DNA of 64,000 bases from Eubacteriaceae bacterium (GTDB lineage Bacteria; Bacillota; Clostridia; Lachnospirales; Lachnospiraceae). Under the pieces are notes generated by a model, which was not told where the DNA came from, searched no databases, and was given only the letters and a program-made list of their open reading frames with translations. Made by a program: the position numbers and the translations under genes. Each line of letters begins with the position of its first letter. Positions within the stretch are counted from its first letter, which is position 1. The DNA is taken from NCBI GenBank assembly GCA_902363805.1, contig CABJBF010000007.1, forward strand, positions 26,844 through 90,843. The letters are read 5' to 3'. This document shows, piece after piece, positions 18,132 through 27,343 of this stretch.

Positions 18132-18160
18132 TTGAAATGTGCACATAATTATGATAAAAT
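18132..18160 (+). promoter_or_regulatory. Sigma-A promoter for the 1001-aa surface protein
   Basis: TTGAAA (18132-18137), 17-base spacer, TAAAAT (18155-18160). The spacer contains the palindrome TGTGCACA (18138-18145), so a protein recognising the upstream inverted repeats could block polymerase here. Confidence 0.6.
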
Positions 18161-18219
18161 TTAAAACAACATTGGGGCACATAATAAATGTGTAGCACAT
18201 TATGAAGGGAGACAATAAA

Positions 18220-21200
18220 ATGAAAATTAGGAAAGGAATTAAGTTAGCCTGCTCATATGGTCTTGTGGCAGCAATGGTTGTTACAAGCGCTACAGGCTAT
18301 CAGGTAAAGAATGTTAGTGCGGCAGATCAATATGGAATTGCTTTATTGGATGGAGAAGTAGCTGTTCCTGAAGGATATACCTTACTTAATGAAGGATGGA
18401 ATCCATTGGGAGAGAATTTAATCTACAAAGTTGGAGACAAGAATGATGTAGATGGTTCAGAATGGAATCTGTATTCAGGCAATTCATGGTCAGGAGTTTC
18501 AGCAGCAGCTAAAGATGGAGCTGATGGACAGAAAACAGTATCTGTATATGTTATAAATACTGCAGCCCAGGCTTGGGGACTACAGCTTGAAAAGGTTTTT
18601 GGTAATTTAGAAGGTGGAAAGTTCTATAAATATAATATTAAGTATACAGTTGATGGAACAGAAAATTCATGGGAAGAAACGACAATAGCTGATGAAAACG
18701 GACAGATTAAGGTTACTAAAGATCTTAGTGGCGTAGTTAAGGCGGGACAGACATTTACTGTAACAGATGTTACTGTTGAAGAGGCAACGGTTAGTGATGA
18801 AGTAAGATGGCTTACAACAGATAGAAACCTTGCATATCAGAAATCATCATCAGTAAGTAATTATAAAGAAGGTAACAATGATTCAACAACACTTACAGAT
18901 GGTATTTGGGATAAGTGGAATGGTAATTATGTTGGTGTTAAAACACCGGGATATTTTGAAGTAGATTTAGGACAATCATATGCAGCTTCAAGTATTGATG
19001 AAGTAGTAGTATGGTTTAGAAATGGTCAGGCAGAATTATATCCGGCAAACGGATTCGATATTCAGTTCGGGGATACAACATTTAAGACGGTTGCATCTGT
19101 AACAGAATACCCGGCAGGAGCATCTACAGACCAGAAAGATGGCTCTCAGTACATGGTCGCTAAGGTACTTGACAAAGATAGCCTTAAGGGAAATGTTAGA
19201 AAAGTAAGAATAAATGTAAATCAGGCAGTTAACTGGGGAACACAGATTACAGAAATTGCTGTATTCTCAGAAAATCCACAGGGACCTGTAGAAATGGAAA
19301 AGGCATCTGCTCCTGCAGGAGTTACAGCAACATCTGATGCATACAATTCTATTACATATTCTGTTGAAGCAGCAGAAGGTCAGGTTGAAGCAGGATATAA
19401 ATATATGGTATATGCAGGTGACAAGGTAATTGGTGATAATGTTGAAGCCGGAAAGTCATACACAGCAACAGGTGTTGATGCAGGTGAATATACAATTACA
19501 GCAAGAGCCGTATGTGATGATATGGATGTTTCAGATGTGATTGAAGCAACAGAAACAGTAAAAGTTACAGATATCTCTGAATTAGTTACAGGAGCAAATA
19601 ATATTGCAAACACTAATAATAATCCTGAAGCTAAGATAATAGACATTTCATCATATTACAATGACGGATATACACTTGAAAATGCAGGCGTTGCAATTGA
19701 TGGAAACATTGCAAGTGGTGAAGATAGTGGCGCTGCAATTAGAACAGCTGCAGGAGAAGAAGCAAGTGTTGTACTTGATTTAGGAGATGCGTATCTTCCA
19801 TCACAGTTTGAAAAATTAATATTAGGATATTCTAATCCAAGAACATATGCAGCAGATACTAAGGTTGAACTTTCATTAGATGGTGAAAACTATACAACTG
19901 TAGCAGAAAATAATGGTTATTCATGTAAGAAAGACAATGCAGGAACAGCTGACTTAAATATTATTAATTTAGATAAATTAAGTGATTACACAGAAGCAGG
20001 AGTAAGATACGTTAAGATTTCTGTTTCAGGCGGTAGCAACGGATGGGGTTATGTAATTAATGAAATCGGTGTAGGCTTAAATGTAACAGTTGATGATGCT
20101 AAAGTTTATACAACAAAAACTCCAGTTGATGCACCTGTAATTGAAAGTAAGACATATACAGGTGAAACAGTTGTAGCAGATATTGAAGATACAGATGATT
20201 ACACAGTAACAAAGAATGAAGGTGGAGTTGATGTAGGAACATATGATGTTGAACTTACATTAAAAGATGCTGACAATTATTACTGGAGTGATGATAACAA
20301 AGCTAAGGCAACAACAAAGACAGTTAAATTTGAAATTACTAAAGCAGACAGAACTGCACCTGAAGGAATTGAATCAGTTGCATCTACATTAGAAGAAAAT
20401 GCTGATGGTAAGATTACAGGCGTTACAGATGAAATGGAATATAGAGCTGAAGGTGAAGAAGAATATACAGCAGTTACAGGAACAGAAATTGCAAATGTAA
20501 AAGCAGGAAAGTATTTTGTAAGATATGCTGACAGCAAGAATTACAATACATCTGAAGATGCAGAAGTAGAAGTTGGAACAGGTAGAAAGTTAAATGTTAC
20601 ATTAACAAATGGAACAGGATATACATTAACAACAGAAGATGAAGCAAGTGTTGTATACGGAACAGAGTATACAGTTAAGCTTGAATTAGCAGCAGGATAT
20701 ACAAAGGATAGTAAGCCGGTTGTTAAAGCTAATGGTGTAGAAGTAGTTGTAGCAGAAGATGGAACATACAAGATTGAAATCAAGGAAGATACAGAAATTA
20801 CAGCAGAAGGTGTAATTGAAGATATTCCTGAAACAACAAAGGCTCCTGAAACAACAACAGCAGTACCAACAACAGCAGTACCAACACCAACAGCAACAAC
20901 AGCAGCAACAACAGCAGCAGCTCCTTCAAGAGTTACAGTTAAGAAAGCAGCTATTAAGAAAGCTACAAAGAAGAAATCAGCAAAGAAAGCTTCAATTGAA
21001 CTTAAGAAGGTAAATGGAGCAGCAGGATATCAGGTTAAGGTATCAACAAGCAAGAAATTTGCTAAGAAGACAACAGTTACAGTTAATGCTAAGAGCGTTA
21101 AAGTAACAGTTAAGAAATTAAAAGCTAACAAGACATATTACGTAAAAGCAAGAGCTTACAAGAAAGTAAGTGGAAGCAAAGTATATGGCAAGTGGAGCAA

Positions 21201-21225
21201 AGTAGTAAAAGTAAAAAATAATTAA
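18220..21225 (+). CDS. Secreted modular surface protein with discoidin-like domains
   Basis: Exported 1001-aa protein, no catalytic motif seen. Order: signal peptide (1-36); W-rich carbohydrate-binding-like module about 60-190 (LYSGNSWSGV..AQAWGLQLEKVFG); F5/8C (discoidin)-like domain about 200-355 ending ITEIAVF; Fn3-like about 370-450; second discoidin-like domain about 455-620 ending INEIGVG; MBG-like strand repeats about 630-720; Thr-rich linker; basic C-terminal module about 910-1001. The ATG at 18220 follows GAAGGGAG; the ATG at 18202 lies before that ribosome site. It shares the opening GYQVxxVSA signal-peptide end with the protein at 15921, so the two are probably relatives working together on the same glycan. 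Confidence 0.78.
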   Translation: MKIRKGIKLACSYGLVAAMVVTSATGYQVKNVSAADQYGIALLDGEVAVPEGYTLLNEGWNPLGENLIYKVGDKNDVDGSEWNLYSGNSWSGVSAAAKDGADGQKTVSVYVINTAAQAWGLQLEKVFGNLEGGKFYKYNIKYTVDGTENSWEETTIADENGQIKVTKDLSGVVKAGQTFTVTDVTVEEATVSDEVRWLTTDRNLAYQKSSSVSNYKEGNNDSTTLTDGIWDKWNGNYVGVKTPGYFEVDLGQSYAASSIDEVVVWFRNGQAELYPANGFDIQFGDTTFKTVASVTEYPAGASTDQKDGSQYMVAKVLDKDSLKGNVRKVRINVNQAVNWGTQITEIAVFSENPQGPVEMEKASAPAGVTATSDAYNSITYSVEAAEGQVEAGYKYMVYAGDKVIGDNVEAGKSYTATGVDAGEYTITARAVCDDMDVSDVIEATETVKVTDISELVTGANNIANTNNNPEAKIIDISSYYNDGYTLENAGVAIDGNIASGEDSGAAIRTAAGEEASVVLDLGDAYLPSQFEKLILGYSNPRTYAADTKVELSLDGENYTTVAENNGYSCKKDNAGTADLNIINLDKLSDYTEAGVRYVKISVSGGSNGWGYVINEIGVGLNVTVDDAKVYTTKTPVDAPVIESKTYTGETVVADIEDTDDYTVTKNEGGVDVGTYDVELTLKDADNYYWSDDNKAKATTKTVKFEITKADRTAPEGIESVASTLEENADGKITGVTDEMEYRAEGEEEYTAVTGTEIANVKAGKYFVRYADSKNYNTSEDAEVEVGTGRKLNVTLTNGTGYTLTTEDEASVVYGTEYTVKLELAAGYTKDSKPVVKANGVEVVVAEDGTYKIEIKEDTEITAEGVIEDIPETTKAPETTTAVPTTAVPTPTATTAATTAAAPSRVTVKKAAIKKATKKKSAKKASIELKKVNGAAGYQVKVSTSKKFAKKTTVTVNAKSVKVTVKKLKANKTYYVKARAYKKVSGSKVYGKWSKVVKVKNN
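20938..21206 (+). repeat. Direct repeat, copy 2: DNA for the basic C-terminal module
   Basis: Partner of 17631-17899, nearly identical at nucleotide level, encoding the C-terminal basic module of the 1001-aa protein. Confidence 0.85.
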
Positions 21226-21249
21226 TTTCTAAATATTTCATAAATCTAT

Positions 21250-21282
21250 AAAGCTATCGGCACAGTTTCTGTCGGTAGCTTT
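21250..21282 (+). terminator. Terminator after the 1001-aa surface protein
   Basis: AAAGCTATCGGCA pairs with TGTCGGTAGCTTT with G-T wobbles. The T-run is short (CTTTATTAATT). Confidence 0.8.
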
Positions 21283-21363
21283 ATTAATTGTATGGAATCA
21301 TAAGGAAAAAATATGTTAAAATGAAGTCATTGAAAAAAGAAACTTGATAAAGTAGGAGGAGTT

Positions 21364-22275
21364 ATGACTTTAACACAGTTAAGATATGCAATAACAGTTG
21401 CTAATTCAGACTCAATGAATGAAGCGGCTCGAAATCTGTTCATATCACAGCCGAGTCTTTCTGCGGCTATTAAAGAATTAGAAGAAGAAGTCGGAATAGA
21501 AGTATTCAGAAGAACTAATAGAGGAATATCAGTTACTCCTGAGGGAGAGGAATTTATTGGATACGCCAGACAGGTAGTTGAACAATACAATTTAATAGAA
21601 AATAAGTATATTGATAAAAAAGAATCAAAGAAAAAATTCAGTGTATCAATGCAACATTACACATTTGCAGTAAGTGCATTTGTGGAAATGGTAAAGCAGT
21701 TTGGTATGGATGAATACGAGTTTGAAGTTCATGAAACGAAAACTTATGATGTAATTGAAGATGTAAAAAATTTCAAAAGTGAAATCGGTATTTTATATAT
21801 AAATGATTTTAATAAAAAAGTGTTAACTAAGCTTTTTAAGGAATCAGGTGTTGAATTTCATGAAATATTAAAGTGTCATATATATGCATATTTGTGGAAA
21901 AATCACCCATTGGCAAATAAAAAAGAGGTTACGCTTGAAGAACTTGAAGAATATCCATGCTTATCATTTGATCAGGGAAAAAATAATTCGTTTTATTTCG
22001 CAGAAGAAGTATTAAGTACTTATAGTTATAAAAGGCTTATTAAGGCGAATGACAGAGCAACATTTCTTAATCTTATGGTTGGGCTTAATGGATATACACT
22101 ATGCTCAGGAATTATCTGTGAGGAATTAAATGGAGAAGAGTATTGTGCGGTAAAGTTAAAGTCAGATGAAATAATGACTATAGGCTATATCGTAAGAAAA
22201 GGAGTAACGGTAAGTCCTTTGGGAAGGAAATATTTGGAAGAAATAAGTAAATTTAAAGATAAAGCATTAGAATAA
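21364..22275 (+). CDS. LysR-family transcriptional regulator next to metNIQ
   Basis: A 303-aa LysR regulator. The winged helix is MTLTQLRYAITVANSDSMNEAARNLF followed by SQPSLSAAIKELEEEVGIEVFRRTN; the rest is a two-lobed effector domain. AGGAGG precedes the ATG. It is upstream of, and codirectional with, the methionine-type ABC transporter genes, so it may regulate sulfur amino acid uptake, in line with the absence of a SAM riboswitch there. Its own strong terminator shows that it is transcribed separately. The effector is unknown. Confidence 0.92.
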   Translation: MTLTQLRYAITVANSDSMNEAARNLFISQPSLSAAIKELEEEVGIEVFRRTNRGISVTPEGEEFIGYARQVVEQYNLIENKYIDKKESKKKFSVSMQHYTFAVSAFVEMVKQFGMDEYEFEVHETKTYDVIEDVKNFKSEIGILYINDFNKKVLTKLFKESGVEFHEILKCHIYAYLWKNHPLANKKEVTLEELEEYPCLSFDQGKNNSFYFAEEVLSTYSYKRLIKANDRATFLNLMVGLNGYTLCSGIICEELNGEEYCAVKLKSDEIMTIGYIVRKGVTVSPLGRKYLEEISKFKDKALE

Positions 22276-22286
22276 CATGATTAATT

Positions 22287-22330
22287 ACAGCTTGCTATAG
22301 ACAAAACCTATAACAAGCTGTATTTTTTTT
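22287..22330 (+). terminator. Strong terminator after lysR
   Basis: ACAGCTTG/CAAGCTGT and TATAG/CTATA stems followed by A and eight T. Confidence 0.93.
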
Positions 22331-22545
22331 CGATTAGCACAATTTCTACTAAGGTGTTATACTTTGAAAACATAAGGAATAAAACAATTGAAACAAAGAA
22401 AATTAAGTCACAATATATAATAACTTAATAAAGTTAAAAAAGTACATAGAAAGTGCTAATTTAATTATATTAATAAAACAAGTTGATTAGATACAGAAAA
22501 ATATATATATGCTGATTAGATTGAAAATGGAAATGAGGTGAGGGC

Positions 22546-23577
22546 ATGTCAGAAATATTAATTCAAAATGTAAGTAAAACATATTCTACAAAAGATGGAA
22601 ATGTTCAAGCTTTGAAAAATGTAAATTTATCAATAGAGCAGGGAGATATATATGGAATCATTGGTATGTCCGGTGCAGGAAAAAGTACATTAGTAAGATG
22701 TATTAATTATTTGGAAGAACCAACAGAGGGAAAAATTTTTATTAAAGGAAAAGAACTTGGTAGTTTTTCTAAGAAAGAACTTAGAAAGCAAAGAGAAGAT
22801 ATCGGAATGATATTTCAACATTTTAATTTGCTTATGCAAAAGAGTGTTCTTGAAAATATATGCTTTCCACTTTATATACATGGGAAGAAAAAGACAGAGG
22901 CTAGAAAAAGAGCAAAAGAATTACTTGAAATTGTAGGACTTAGTGATAAGGCAAAAGCATATCCGGCTCAGCTTTCAGGAGGACAAAAACAGAGAGTTGC
23001 AATTGCAAGAGCATTGGCATCAAATCCTAAAATTCTTCTTTGTGATGAAGCAACAAGTGCTTTAGATCCGCAGACAACAGCATCAATACTCGATTTGCTT
23101 AAAGAGATAAATCAGAAATTTGGAATAACGATTGTAATTATTACACATCAGATGTCAGTAGTCAGAGAGATTTGTTCGCATGTAGCAATTATGAAGTCAG
23201 GGGAAGTTGTTGAGGATGGAAAAGTATCAGAAATATTTACACACCCTAAATCAGATGTAGCGAGAGAACTTATTAGCAGAGATTTGGGAAATGATATTGA
23301 AAATACAGGAAAGGTGGCAGCAAAAATCAGCAAAGGGAAGAATGTAAGAATTGTATTTTCAGAAAATTCATCATTTGAACCTGTAATTGCAAATATGATT
23401 TTACAATTTAATGAACCGGTAAATATTCTCAAAGCTAATACTAAAAATGTTGGTGGAGTTGCTAAAGGAGAAATGATATTAGGATTTCAGGAAGATAGCA
23501 ATAATGTAGAAAAGATGAAAGAATATTTGATAGAAAGAGGTTTAGAGATAGAGGAGGTGGACAATTATGTGGAGTAG
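22546..23577 (+). CDS. metN: Methionine ABC transporter ATP-binding protein
   Basis: ATPase of a MetNIQ importer for methionine and analogues, 343 aa. Walker A GMSGAGKST near residues 42-50, signature LSGGQKQR, Walker B ILLCDEATSALD, and H-loop ITHQM are all present. The C-terminal 85 residues form the NIL (ACT-like) domain that senses methionine in MetN proteins and gives transinhibition. The ribosome site is GAGGTGAGGG. The 215-base upstream region shows no SAM riboswitch, so control probably lies with the adjacent LysR. It overlaps metI by 11 bases. Confidence 0.95.
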   Translation: MSEILIQNVSKTYSTKDGNVQALKNVNLSIEQGDIYGIIGMSGAGKSTLVRCINYLEEPTEGKIFIKGKELGSFSKKELRKQREDIGMIFQHFNLLMQKSVLENICFPLYIHGKKKTEARKRAKELLEIVGLSDKAKAYPAQLSGGQKQRVAIARALASNPKILLCDEATSALDPQTTASILDLLKEINQKFGITIVIITHQMSVVREICSHVAIMKSGEVVEDGKVSEIFTHPKSDVARELISRDLGNDIENTGKVAAKISKGKNVRIVFSENSSFEPVIANMILQFNEPVNILKANTKNVGGVAKGEMILGFQEDSNNVEKMKEYLIERGLEIEEVDNYVE

Positions 23578-24226
23578 TGAAGTAAACAATATGATTTTGA
23601 ATGGAATATTGGAAACGCTTTATATGACATTGTTGTCTACAGCCGTTGGATATTTATTTGGACTGCCGATGGGGGTGTTGTTAGCAGTATTTGACAAAGA
23701 TGGGCTTAAACCAAATAGAGCTGCATATAAAGTGATAGACATAATAGCAAATATTGTAAGAAGTATTCCTTTTCTTATTTTGTTAATTTTAGTAATTCCA
23801 TTAACAAAATTAATTGTGGGACAGAGTTATGGCTCGTCGGCAACAGTTGTACCGTTGGTAGTAGCAGCAATCCCATTTATAGCACGAATGGTTGAATCTT
23901 CATTAAAGGAAGTAGATTATGGAGTTATAGAAGCGGCAAGAGCTATGGGAGCAAATGATTTTACAATAGTTGTTAAGGTAATGATTTTAGAATCAAGGAC
24001 ATCCCTTATAACAGGAGCAACAATTGCAATAGGTACAATTCTTGGTTACTCAGCGATGGCAGGAACTGTCGGAGGCGGAGGCCTTGGTGATATTGCAATT
24101 CGATATGGATATTACAGATATGATTCAGCAATAATGATTGTAACAGTTGTGTTATTAGTAGTTCTTGTGCAGGTGTTTCAGTCAGTAGGAATGGTAGTTG
24201 CATCAAGACTTGATAAAAGAAAATAG
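23567..24226 (+). CDS. metI: Methionine ABC transporter permease
   Basis: Membrane subunit of the MetNIQ system, 219 aa with about five helices. The coupling segment VIEAARAMGANDFTIVVKVMI and the YSAMAGTVGGGGLGDIAIRYGYYRY block are hallmark MetI sequences. The ATG at 23567 lies inside the end of metN with GAGGAGGTGG immediately upstream, so translation is coupled. Length is normal for the family. Confidence 0.95.
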   Translation: MWSSEVNNMILNGILETLYMTLLSTAVGYLFGLPMGVLLAVFDKDGLKPNRAAYKVIDIIANIVRSIPFLILLILVIPLTKLIVGQSYGSSATVVPLVVAAIPFIARMVESSLKEVDYGVIEAARAMGANDFTIVVKVMILESRTSLITGATIAIGTILGYSAMAGTVGGGGLGDIAIRYGYYRYDSAIMIVTVVLLVVLVQVFQSVGMVVASRLDKRK

Positions 24227-24364
24227 ACAAAAATATAAAATAAAAAACTAATTAGTAAAAATAAATTAATAACTTAAACAATTTTGCAAAATTAATTAAT
24301 ATAAACAAATTTTAAATAACAAATAGTTAATAACTTTTAAGTTTGAGAATAGGAGGAAAAATAT

Positions 24365-25210
24365 ATGAGAAAGAAAATTTTAGCAGTAGTATTAACAGGA
24401 ATTTTAGCAGTAGGAGCATTAACAGGATGCGGAGCAAAGAGTGATAGTAAAGATTCAGCAAAGGCAAGTGATGATAAAAAGATAACAGTTGCAGCTTCAG
24501 CAACACCTCACGCAGAGATTCTAGAAGAGGCAAAGTCTTTGCTTGAAAAGAAGGGTTACACATTAGAGGTAAAAGTATTTGATGATTATGTTCAGCCAAA
24601 TAACGTAGTAGAAAGTGGAGAATTTGATGCAAACTATTTTCAGCATATTCCTTATTTAGAGCAGTTCAATGAAGAAAAAGGAACACATCTTGCAATTGCA
24701 GGAAAGATTCATTATGAACCATTTGGAATTTATCCGGGAACAAAAAAAGATTTAAAGGATATTGCTAAAGGTGACAAGATTGCAGTTCCTAATGACACAA
24801 CAAATGAAGCAAGAGCGCTTTTATTATTACAGGATAATGGCATAATTAAATTAAAAGATGGAGCAGGCATAAAAGCTACAGTAAACAATATTGTTGAAAA
24901 TCCGTATGATGTTGAAATTGTAGAATTAGAAGCAGCACAGGTACCAAGAGTTGTAGATGAAACAGCATTTGTAGTATTAAACGGAAATTATGCACTTGAG
25001 GCAAATTACACAGTAAGCAAAGATGCATTAGCTTATGAAAAATCAGACTCAGAAGCAGCTAAAACTTATGTAAATGTAATAGCCGTAAAAGAAGGAAATG
25101 AAGATAGCGAAAAGATTAAAGCATTGGTTGATGTTTTGAAATCAGATGAAATCAAGCAGTTTATTGAAGAAAAATATCAGGGCGCTGTTATTGCATACGA
25201 TGGGGAATAA
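24365..25210 (+). CDS. metQ: Methionine-binding lipoprotein of the MetNIQ transporter
   Basis: NlpA/MetQ-type solute-binding lipoprotein, 281 aa. Lipobox LTGC places the lipidated Cys at residue 22. Conserved features are VAASATPHAEIL, FDDYVQPNNVV and FDANYFQHIPYLEQFN. It captures methionine outside the membrane for MetNI. AGGAGG precedes the ATG. The gap of 138 bases after metI is very AT-rich and shows no convincing terminator, so it is most likely part of the same transcript. Confidence 0.95.
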   Translation: MRKKILAVVLTGILAVGALTGCGAKSDSKDSAKASDDKKITVAASATPHAEILEEAKSLLEKKGYTLEVKVFDDYVQPNNVVESGEFDANYFQHIPYLEQFNEEKGTHLAIAGKIHYEPFGIYPGTKKDLKDIAKGDKIAVPNDTTNEARALLLLQDNGIIKLKDGAGIKATVNNIVENPYDVEIVELEAAQVPRVVDETAFVVLNGNYALEANYTVSKDALAYEKSDSEAAKTYVNVIAVKEGNEDSEKIKALVDVLKSDEIKQFIEEKYQGAVIAYDGE

Positions 25211-25288
25211 TCATATAATATTAGAATGATATGGTGTCATATGAAGATATAATCAGAAATTTAGAGTTATACTTTTAATAAAATAAAG

Positions 25289-25343
25289 TAGGTAGAGGAT
25301 TAGATATTGATTTGTTTAATAATTAAATCCTTTACCTATTTTT
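25289..25343 (+). terminator. Terminator after metQ
   Basis: TAGGTAGAGGATT pairs with AATCCTTTACCTA (one G-T pair) around a long loop, followed by TTTTTG. Confidence 0.8.
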
Positions 25344-25606
25344 GTTTTGAAAAGAATGAAATGAAATCATAAAGAAGTAATTATAAAATGAATTACAGGA
25401 AGCCATGAAGCTCTACAGAATAGGAAAAAACAAGTTTTGTAGGGCAAATAAGTATAAAAATAACAAGTGAACCCACAAATTAATATATCTACAATATACA
25501 AACCAACATATGTCCATATATTAGTTTACAAATCACAATCTACAACCATAAAACCAACCATCCAACATCCAACCATCCAACATCCAACCATCCAAATCAA
25601 ATTTCG
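25344..25606. other. Low-complexity spacer with a 15-bp tandem repeat
   Basis: No reading frame is supported here. The only structure is the CCAACCATCCAACAT repeat at 25554-25595, in a C-rich, G-poor patch that differs from the surrounding DNA. Confidence 0.5.
25554..25595. repeat. 15-bp tandem repeat, 2.8 copies
   Basis: Unit CCAACCATCCAACAT at 25554-25568 and 25569-25583, then 12 matching bases at 25584-25595. It ends 12 bases before the -35 box of the next gene, so copy-number change could alter the promoter's upstream context. Confidence 0.85.
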
Positions 25607-25635
25607 TTGAATATTATAGCGATAAATGTTAGAAT
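25607..25635 (+). promoter_or_regulatory. Sigma-A promoter for the Thr-rich secreted protein
   Basis: TTGAAT (25607-25612), 17-base spacer, TAGAAT (25630-25635), 36 bases upstream of the ATG at 25672. Confidence 0.7.
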
Positions 25636-25671
25636 AAAAAATAATTATATGGAAGAAGAGAGGTATTAATA

Positions 25672-26715
25672 ATGATTTCAAAAATCGCATGGAAAAAAGT
25701 TATGGCGGTAATTTGTTCAACTGCATTAGTTGGAACAGTAATGTGTGGATTTGGACATAAGGTTACATATGCAGAGAGAACTACATCTGAAGTTAATGGA
25801 GACCAGGGGACACTTCCTTGGGAGGCAGAATTTTATGAAGGTGAGACTGAAAACAATGGAGATGAAGGAACATTCCCATGGAATGATGAATTCACAACAA
25901 CTGCACCTGAGACGACAACTGTAGATGCTACAACAAAAGGAAATGGCGATAATTGGGGAGAAGATATTTTTACAACATCTCATCAAGAGACGACAACAAC
26001 AAAAGCACCGGAAACAACAACAAAAGCGCCTGAGACGACAACAACAAAAGTGCCTGAAACAACAACAAAAGCGCCTGAGACGACAACAAAAGCGCCTGAG
26101 ACAACAACAAAAGCACCTGAGACGACAACAAAGGCACAGGAAACAACAACAAAAGCGCCTGAGACGACAACAAAGGCACAGGAAACAACAACAAAAGCGC
26201 CAGAGACGACAACAACAAAAGCACCTGAAACAACAACAGTACCAGAGACGACAACAACAAAAGCGCCTGAAACAACAACAAAGGCATCGGAAACAACAAC
26301 ACAGAATGTAACAACAAATAATAACTCAAATGCACAGCCAACAAGTGTAGGTGGAACTTCTGCAATTTCTACATCAACAGCAACAGAGACTACAATTGGC
26401 GGAGCAACTGTGTATACAGTAAATAATCAGACAGTACCTGTAATCAAAAAAGCAATTAAGAAAAAATCAGCAAAAAAAGCAACAGTTAAACTTAAAAGAG
26501 TTGCAGGAGTAAATGGTTATCAGATAAAGGTTTCTTTAAACAAAAAATTTAAAAAGAAAACAACTGTTACAATAAACACAAAAAAGGCAAAGGCAGTTGT
26601 TAAAAAATTGAAAGCCGGTAAGAAGTATTTTGTTAAGGCAAGAACATATGTGATTGTAGATGGAAAGAAAGTATATGGAAAATGGAGTAAGGTAAAGAAA
26701 GTTAAGAATAAATAA
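25672..26715 (+). CDS. Secreted Thr-rich repeat protein with basic C-terminal module
   Basis: Exported 347-aa protein of unknown function. Residues 1-34 are a signal peptide. Two copies of the motif NGDxGTxPWxxEF follow (about residues 42-72), then NGDNWGEDIF. Residues about 80-215 are a low-complexity ETTTKAP repeat that should form an extended, possibly glycosylated stalk. The last 95 residues are the basic Fn3-like module (KKAIKKKSAKKATVKLKRVAG..KVYGKWSKVKKV) shared with four other secreted proteins nearby. There is no LPXTG signal. The upstream ribosome site is GAAGAGAGG. The NGDxGTxPW motif recurs in the next gene, so both probably display it at the surface. Confidence 0.75.
   Translation: MISKIAWKKVMAVICSTALVGTVMCGFGHKVTYAERTTSEVNGDQGTLPWEAEFYEGETENNGDEGTFPWNDEFTTTAPETTTVDATTKGNGDNWGEDIFTTSHQETTTTKAPETTTKAPETTTTKVPETTTKAPETTTKAPETTTKAPETTTKAQETTTKAPETTTKAQETTTKAPETTTTKAPETTTVPETTTTKAPETTTKASETTTQNVTTNNNSNAQPTSVGGTSAISTSTATETTIGGATVYTVNNQTVPVIKKAIKKKSAKKATVKLKRVAGVNGYQIKVSLNKKFKKKTTVTINTKKAKAVVKKLKAGKKYFVKARTYVIVDGKKVYGKWSKVKKVKNK
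25983..26300 (+). repeat. In-gene ETTTKAP coding repeat
   Basis: About fourteen imperfect copies of a 21-24 base unit encoding (E)TTT(T)KAPE, with neighbouring units identical or nearly so at DNA level. Such an array can change length by slippage and vary stalk length between strains. Confidence 0.85.
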
Positions 26716-26739
26716 TCAGACTTTTAAGTGGTGAAAGAC

Positions 26740-27315
26740 ATGAGTAATATTAGTAAAAAAACATATGTATGGGTTTTATTGGCTATGGCAGTGATAATGG
26801 GAAGCGGATTGTTGTATTCTGCAAATGCAAGAGCCGGGGAAATAGTTAAAACAGAAAAGAATGGTGATGAAGGAACTTTCCCATGGCAGAATGAATTTAC
26901 AACAACAGCACTTAATTATGAATCAGATACACAGAAAGAAACAGAAAAGACAACACAAAAAGTAACGACACAGCAAAAAGAAGAAACTAATGTAACAACA
27001 GTTGTTATATCTGATGAGAAATGTGTTAATGCAACTATTAAAAGAGCCAAAATTAAAAAAATAAAAAAGAAAGCATCAAATAAAATATCGATTAAGCTTA
27101 AAGTCTTAAAGGGTGTTAATGGATATCAGATAAAAATATCAACATCAAAGAAATTTAAGGCGAAAGCAACAAGAACTTTAAATATAAATAAAATTAATTT
27201 TACAATTAAAAACATAAAAAATAAAAAAATTTATTATGTAAAAGTTCGAGGATATAGAAAAGAAAATGGTGTAAATCTTTATGGAAAATGGTCCAAAATA
27301 AAGAAAGTAAAATAG
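26740..27315 (+). CDS. Small secreted protein with NGDEGTFPW motif and basic C-terminal module
   Basis: A 191-aa shortened paralogue of the preceding protein. A signal peptide or anchor (residues 1-31) is followed by NGDEGTFPWQNEF, a short Thr/Lys/Gln linker, and the basic Fn3-like module (VLKGVNGYQIKISTSKKFK..LYGKWSKIKKV). The Thr stalk has been reduced to about 40 residues. The ATG at 26740 is preceded by GGTGA; a GTG at 26728 is possible. It starts 24 bases after the stop of the larger relative, so the two are cotranscribed. Function is unknown; display of the same short motif at two distances from the wall is a guess. Confidence 0.7.
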   Translation: MSNISKKTYVWVLLAMAVIMGSGLLYSANARAGEIVKTEKNGDEGTFPWQNEFTTTALNYESDTQKETEKTTQKVTTQQKEETNVTTVVISDEKCVNATIKRAKIKKIKKKASNKISIKLKVLKGVNGYQIKISTSKKFKAKATRTLNINKINFTIKNIKNKKIYYVKVRGYRKENGVNLYGKWSKIKKVK

Positions 27316-27343
27316 AGAAACAAATAAAACAAAATAAAAAAAT

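Noticed and set aside
22331..22545. SAM riboswitch before metN
   Set aside because: No S-box core or terminator pair is seen in this AT-rich 215-base stretch; regulation by the adjacent LysR is more likely.
25925..26365. Long overlapping frames on both strands (Arg/Gln-rich on plus, Leu-rich on minus)
   Set aside because: They are shadow frames of the ETTTKAP codon repeat; composition is only that of the repeat in other phases and there are no ribosome sites.
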